DNA of 8,088 bases. Origin: Flavobacterium psychrophilum (GTDB taxonomy: Bacteria > Bacteroidota > Bacteroidia > Flavobacteriales > Flavobacteriaceae). The notes below the pieces were generated by a model. That model was not told where the DNA came from. It worked only from the letters and a program-made list of their open reading frames with translations, and searched no databases. Positions 7,333 to 8,088 of this stretch are shown here, piece by piece (position 1 is the stretch's first letter; each line of letters starts with the position of its first letter). Location of the stretch: NCBI GenBank assembly GCA_945872245.1, contig CAMBZB010000056.1, positions 1 through 8,088 on the forward strand, given 5' to 3'. A program made the translations under genes and the position numbers.

Positions 7333-8088
7333 ATGAGTATCTTGATAAAAAAGGCGGCACTTGTGGTGGTACTATTTTCTTTACCAATAGTAATAAATGC
7401 CCAAATTGATAAAAAAACAGTAACTAAGCCTAACATTCTTATCATCTTGGCGGATGATTTGGGATATTCGGATATTGGCTGTTATGGAGGCGAAATTAAT
7501 ACTCCAAATATTGACCGACTTGCCGCAGGTGGAGTAAAGTTTGCACAAATGTACAATACAGCAAAATGTTCTCCCTCAAGAGCCTCTATGCTAACGGGTC
7601 TTTATTATCAACGCACCAATGCTGATTATGCTAATGCTGCAACTATTGGCGAGGTACTAAGGCCTGCTGGTTACAATACTTTTTGGTCTGGAAAACAACA
7701 CGCAAAATTCAATCCCGTAACTCGTGGTTTTGATCGATATTATGGTATGATAGGTGGTTGCGAAAACCATTTTAATCCAGGATTTGCGGCTGCTCCCGGC
7801 CAACCAATTCCTGCTCATAAAATTGCTGGAAATAAATGGTCATTAGACGATAAAAATATTCCGGAAAATAGTAATTATATCCCTCAAGATCCAAAATTTT
7901 ATGATACCGATGCCTTCACGGATCGTGCTTTGACTTGGTTAGAGGAATATAAAAATGACAACAAACCATTTTTTCTTTATATGGCCTATACGGCACCGCA
8001 TTGGCCCTTGCAAGCCTGGCCTGAAGATATCGCCAAATATAAAGGCGTTTATGATAATGGCTACGAAGCAGTTCGTCAAGCACGATAC
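7333..8088 (+). CDS. Exported type I (formylglycine-dependent) sulfatase, N-terminal half (3' end outside window)
   Basis: Hydrolyses sulfate esters, most likely on a polysaccharide in the periplasm. The frame is open from ATG 7333 to the window end: 252 residues of a usual ~450-550. A signal peptide is visible (hydrophobic core ~8-20, likely cleavage at INA23|Gln24, no lipobox). Sulfatase hallmarks in order: PNILIILADDLGY with the calcium-binding pair D41/D42, the formylglycine motif C79-S-P-S-R83 (cysteine type, codon 7567-7569) followed by ASMLTG, G120-K121-Q122-H123 with the active-site Lys and His, and APHWP with H223. The common GKWH motif has Gln in place of Trp. The missing C-terminal half should hold the remaining metal ligands. 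Activity needs a formylglycine-generating or anaerobic sulfatase-maturating enzyme, not seen here. Placement 96 nt after the GH36-like gene suggests joint action on a sulfated, probably galactose-containing glycan. S1 family is certain; subfamily and sulfate position are not readable. Confidence 0.92.
   Translation, partial: MSILIKKAALVVVLFSLPIVINAQIDKKTVTKPNILIILADDLGYSDIGCYGGEINTPNIDRLAAGGVKFAQMYNTAKCSPSRASMLTGLYYQRTNADYANAATIGEVLRPAGYNTFWSGKQHAKFNPVTRGFDRYYGMIGGCENHFNPGFAAAPGQPIPAHKIAGNKWSLDDKNIPENSNYIPQDPKFYDTDAFTDRALTWLEEYKNDNKPFFLYMAYTAPHWPLQAWPEDIAKYKGVYDNGYEAVRQARY

Overview
The window is AT-rich with short A-rich leaders and no clear Shine-Dalgarno sites. Three predicted exported proteins have signal peptides ending just before Gln, a common Bacteroidetes pattern. 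Together with the family relationships this suggests a flavobacterium-like member of the Bacteroidetes, probably a polysaccharide degrader; the species cannot be fixed from the sequence alone. Every recognisable gene is on the + strand, and I saw no RNA genes, insertion sequences or CRISPR arrays.

Left block (1-3418), galactose uptake and entry into metabolism: the C-terminal part of UDP-glucose 4-epimerase (galE, cut by the left edge), a sodium/sugar symporter closely resembling Vibrio vSGLT, and aldose 1-epimerase (galM) starting 19 nt after the symporter. Together they would import galactose or glucose, interconvert the anomers and feed the Leloir pathway; galK and galT are not in the window.

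Spacer (3419-3655): 237 nt without a convincing gene, holding a short direct repeat, a weak hairpin and a weak promoter-like element. It probably separates two transcription units.

Right block (3656-8088), exported carbohydrate-active enzymes: a six-hairpin (alpha/alpha)6-barrel glycosidase-like protein that I cannot place in a characterised family, a GH36/clan GH-D alpha-galactosidase-like enzyme with an altered substrate-binding motif, and the N-terminal half of a type I (formylglycine) sulfatase, cut by the right edge. All three have signal peptides without a lipobox, so they are probably periplasmic.

The simplest joint reading is part of a polysaccharide utilisation locus for a sulfated, galactose-containing glycan (for example an algal galactan or a sulfated host or plant glycan). 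The sulfatase and two glycosidases would trim oligosaccharides in the periplasm, the symporter would take up released sugar, and GalM/GalE would process it. No SusC/SusD pair, endo-acting enzyme or regulator lies in the window, so the substrate assignment is inference. The most novel parts are the unplaced six-hairpin enzyme and the GH36-like enzyme with the IDGGW motif.
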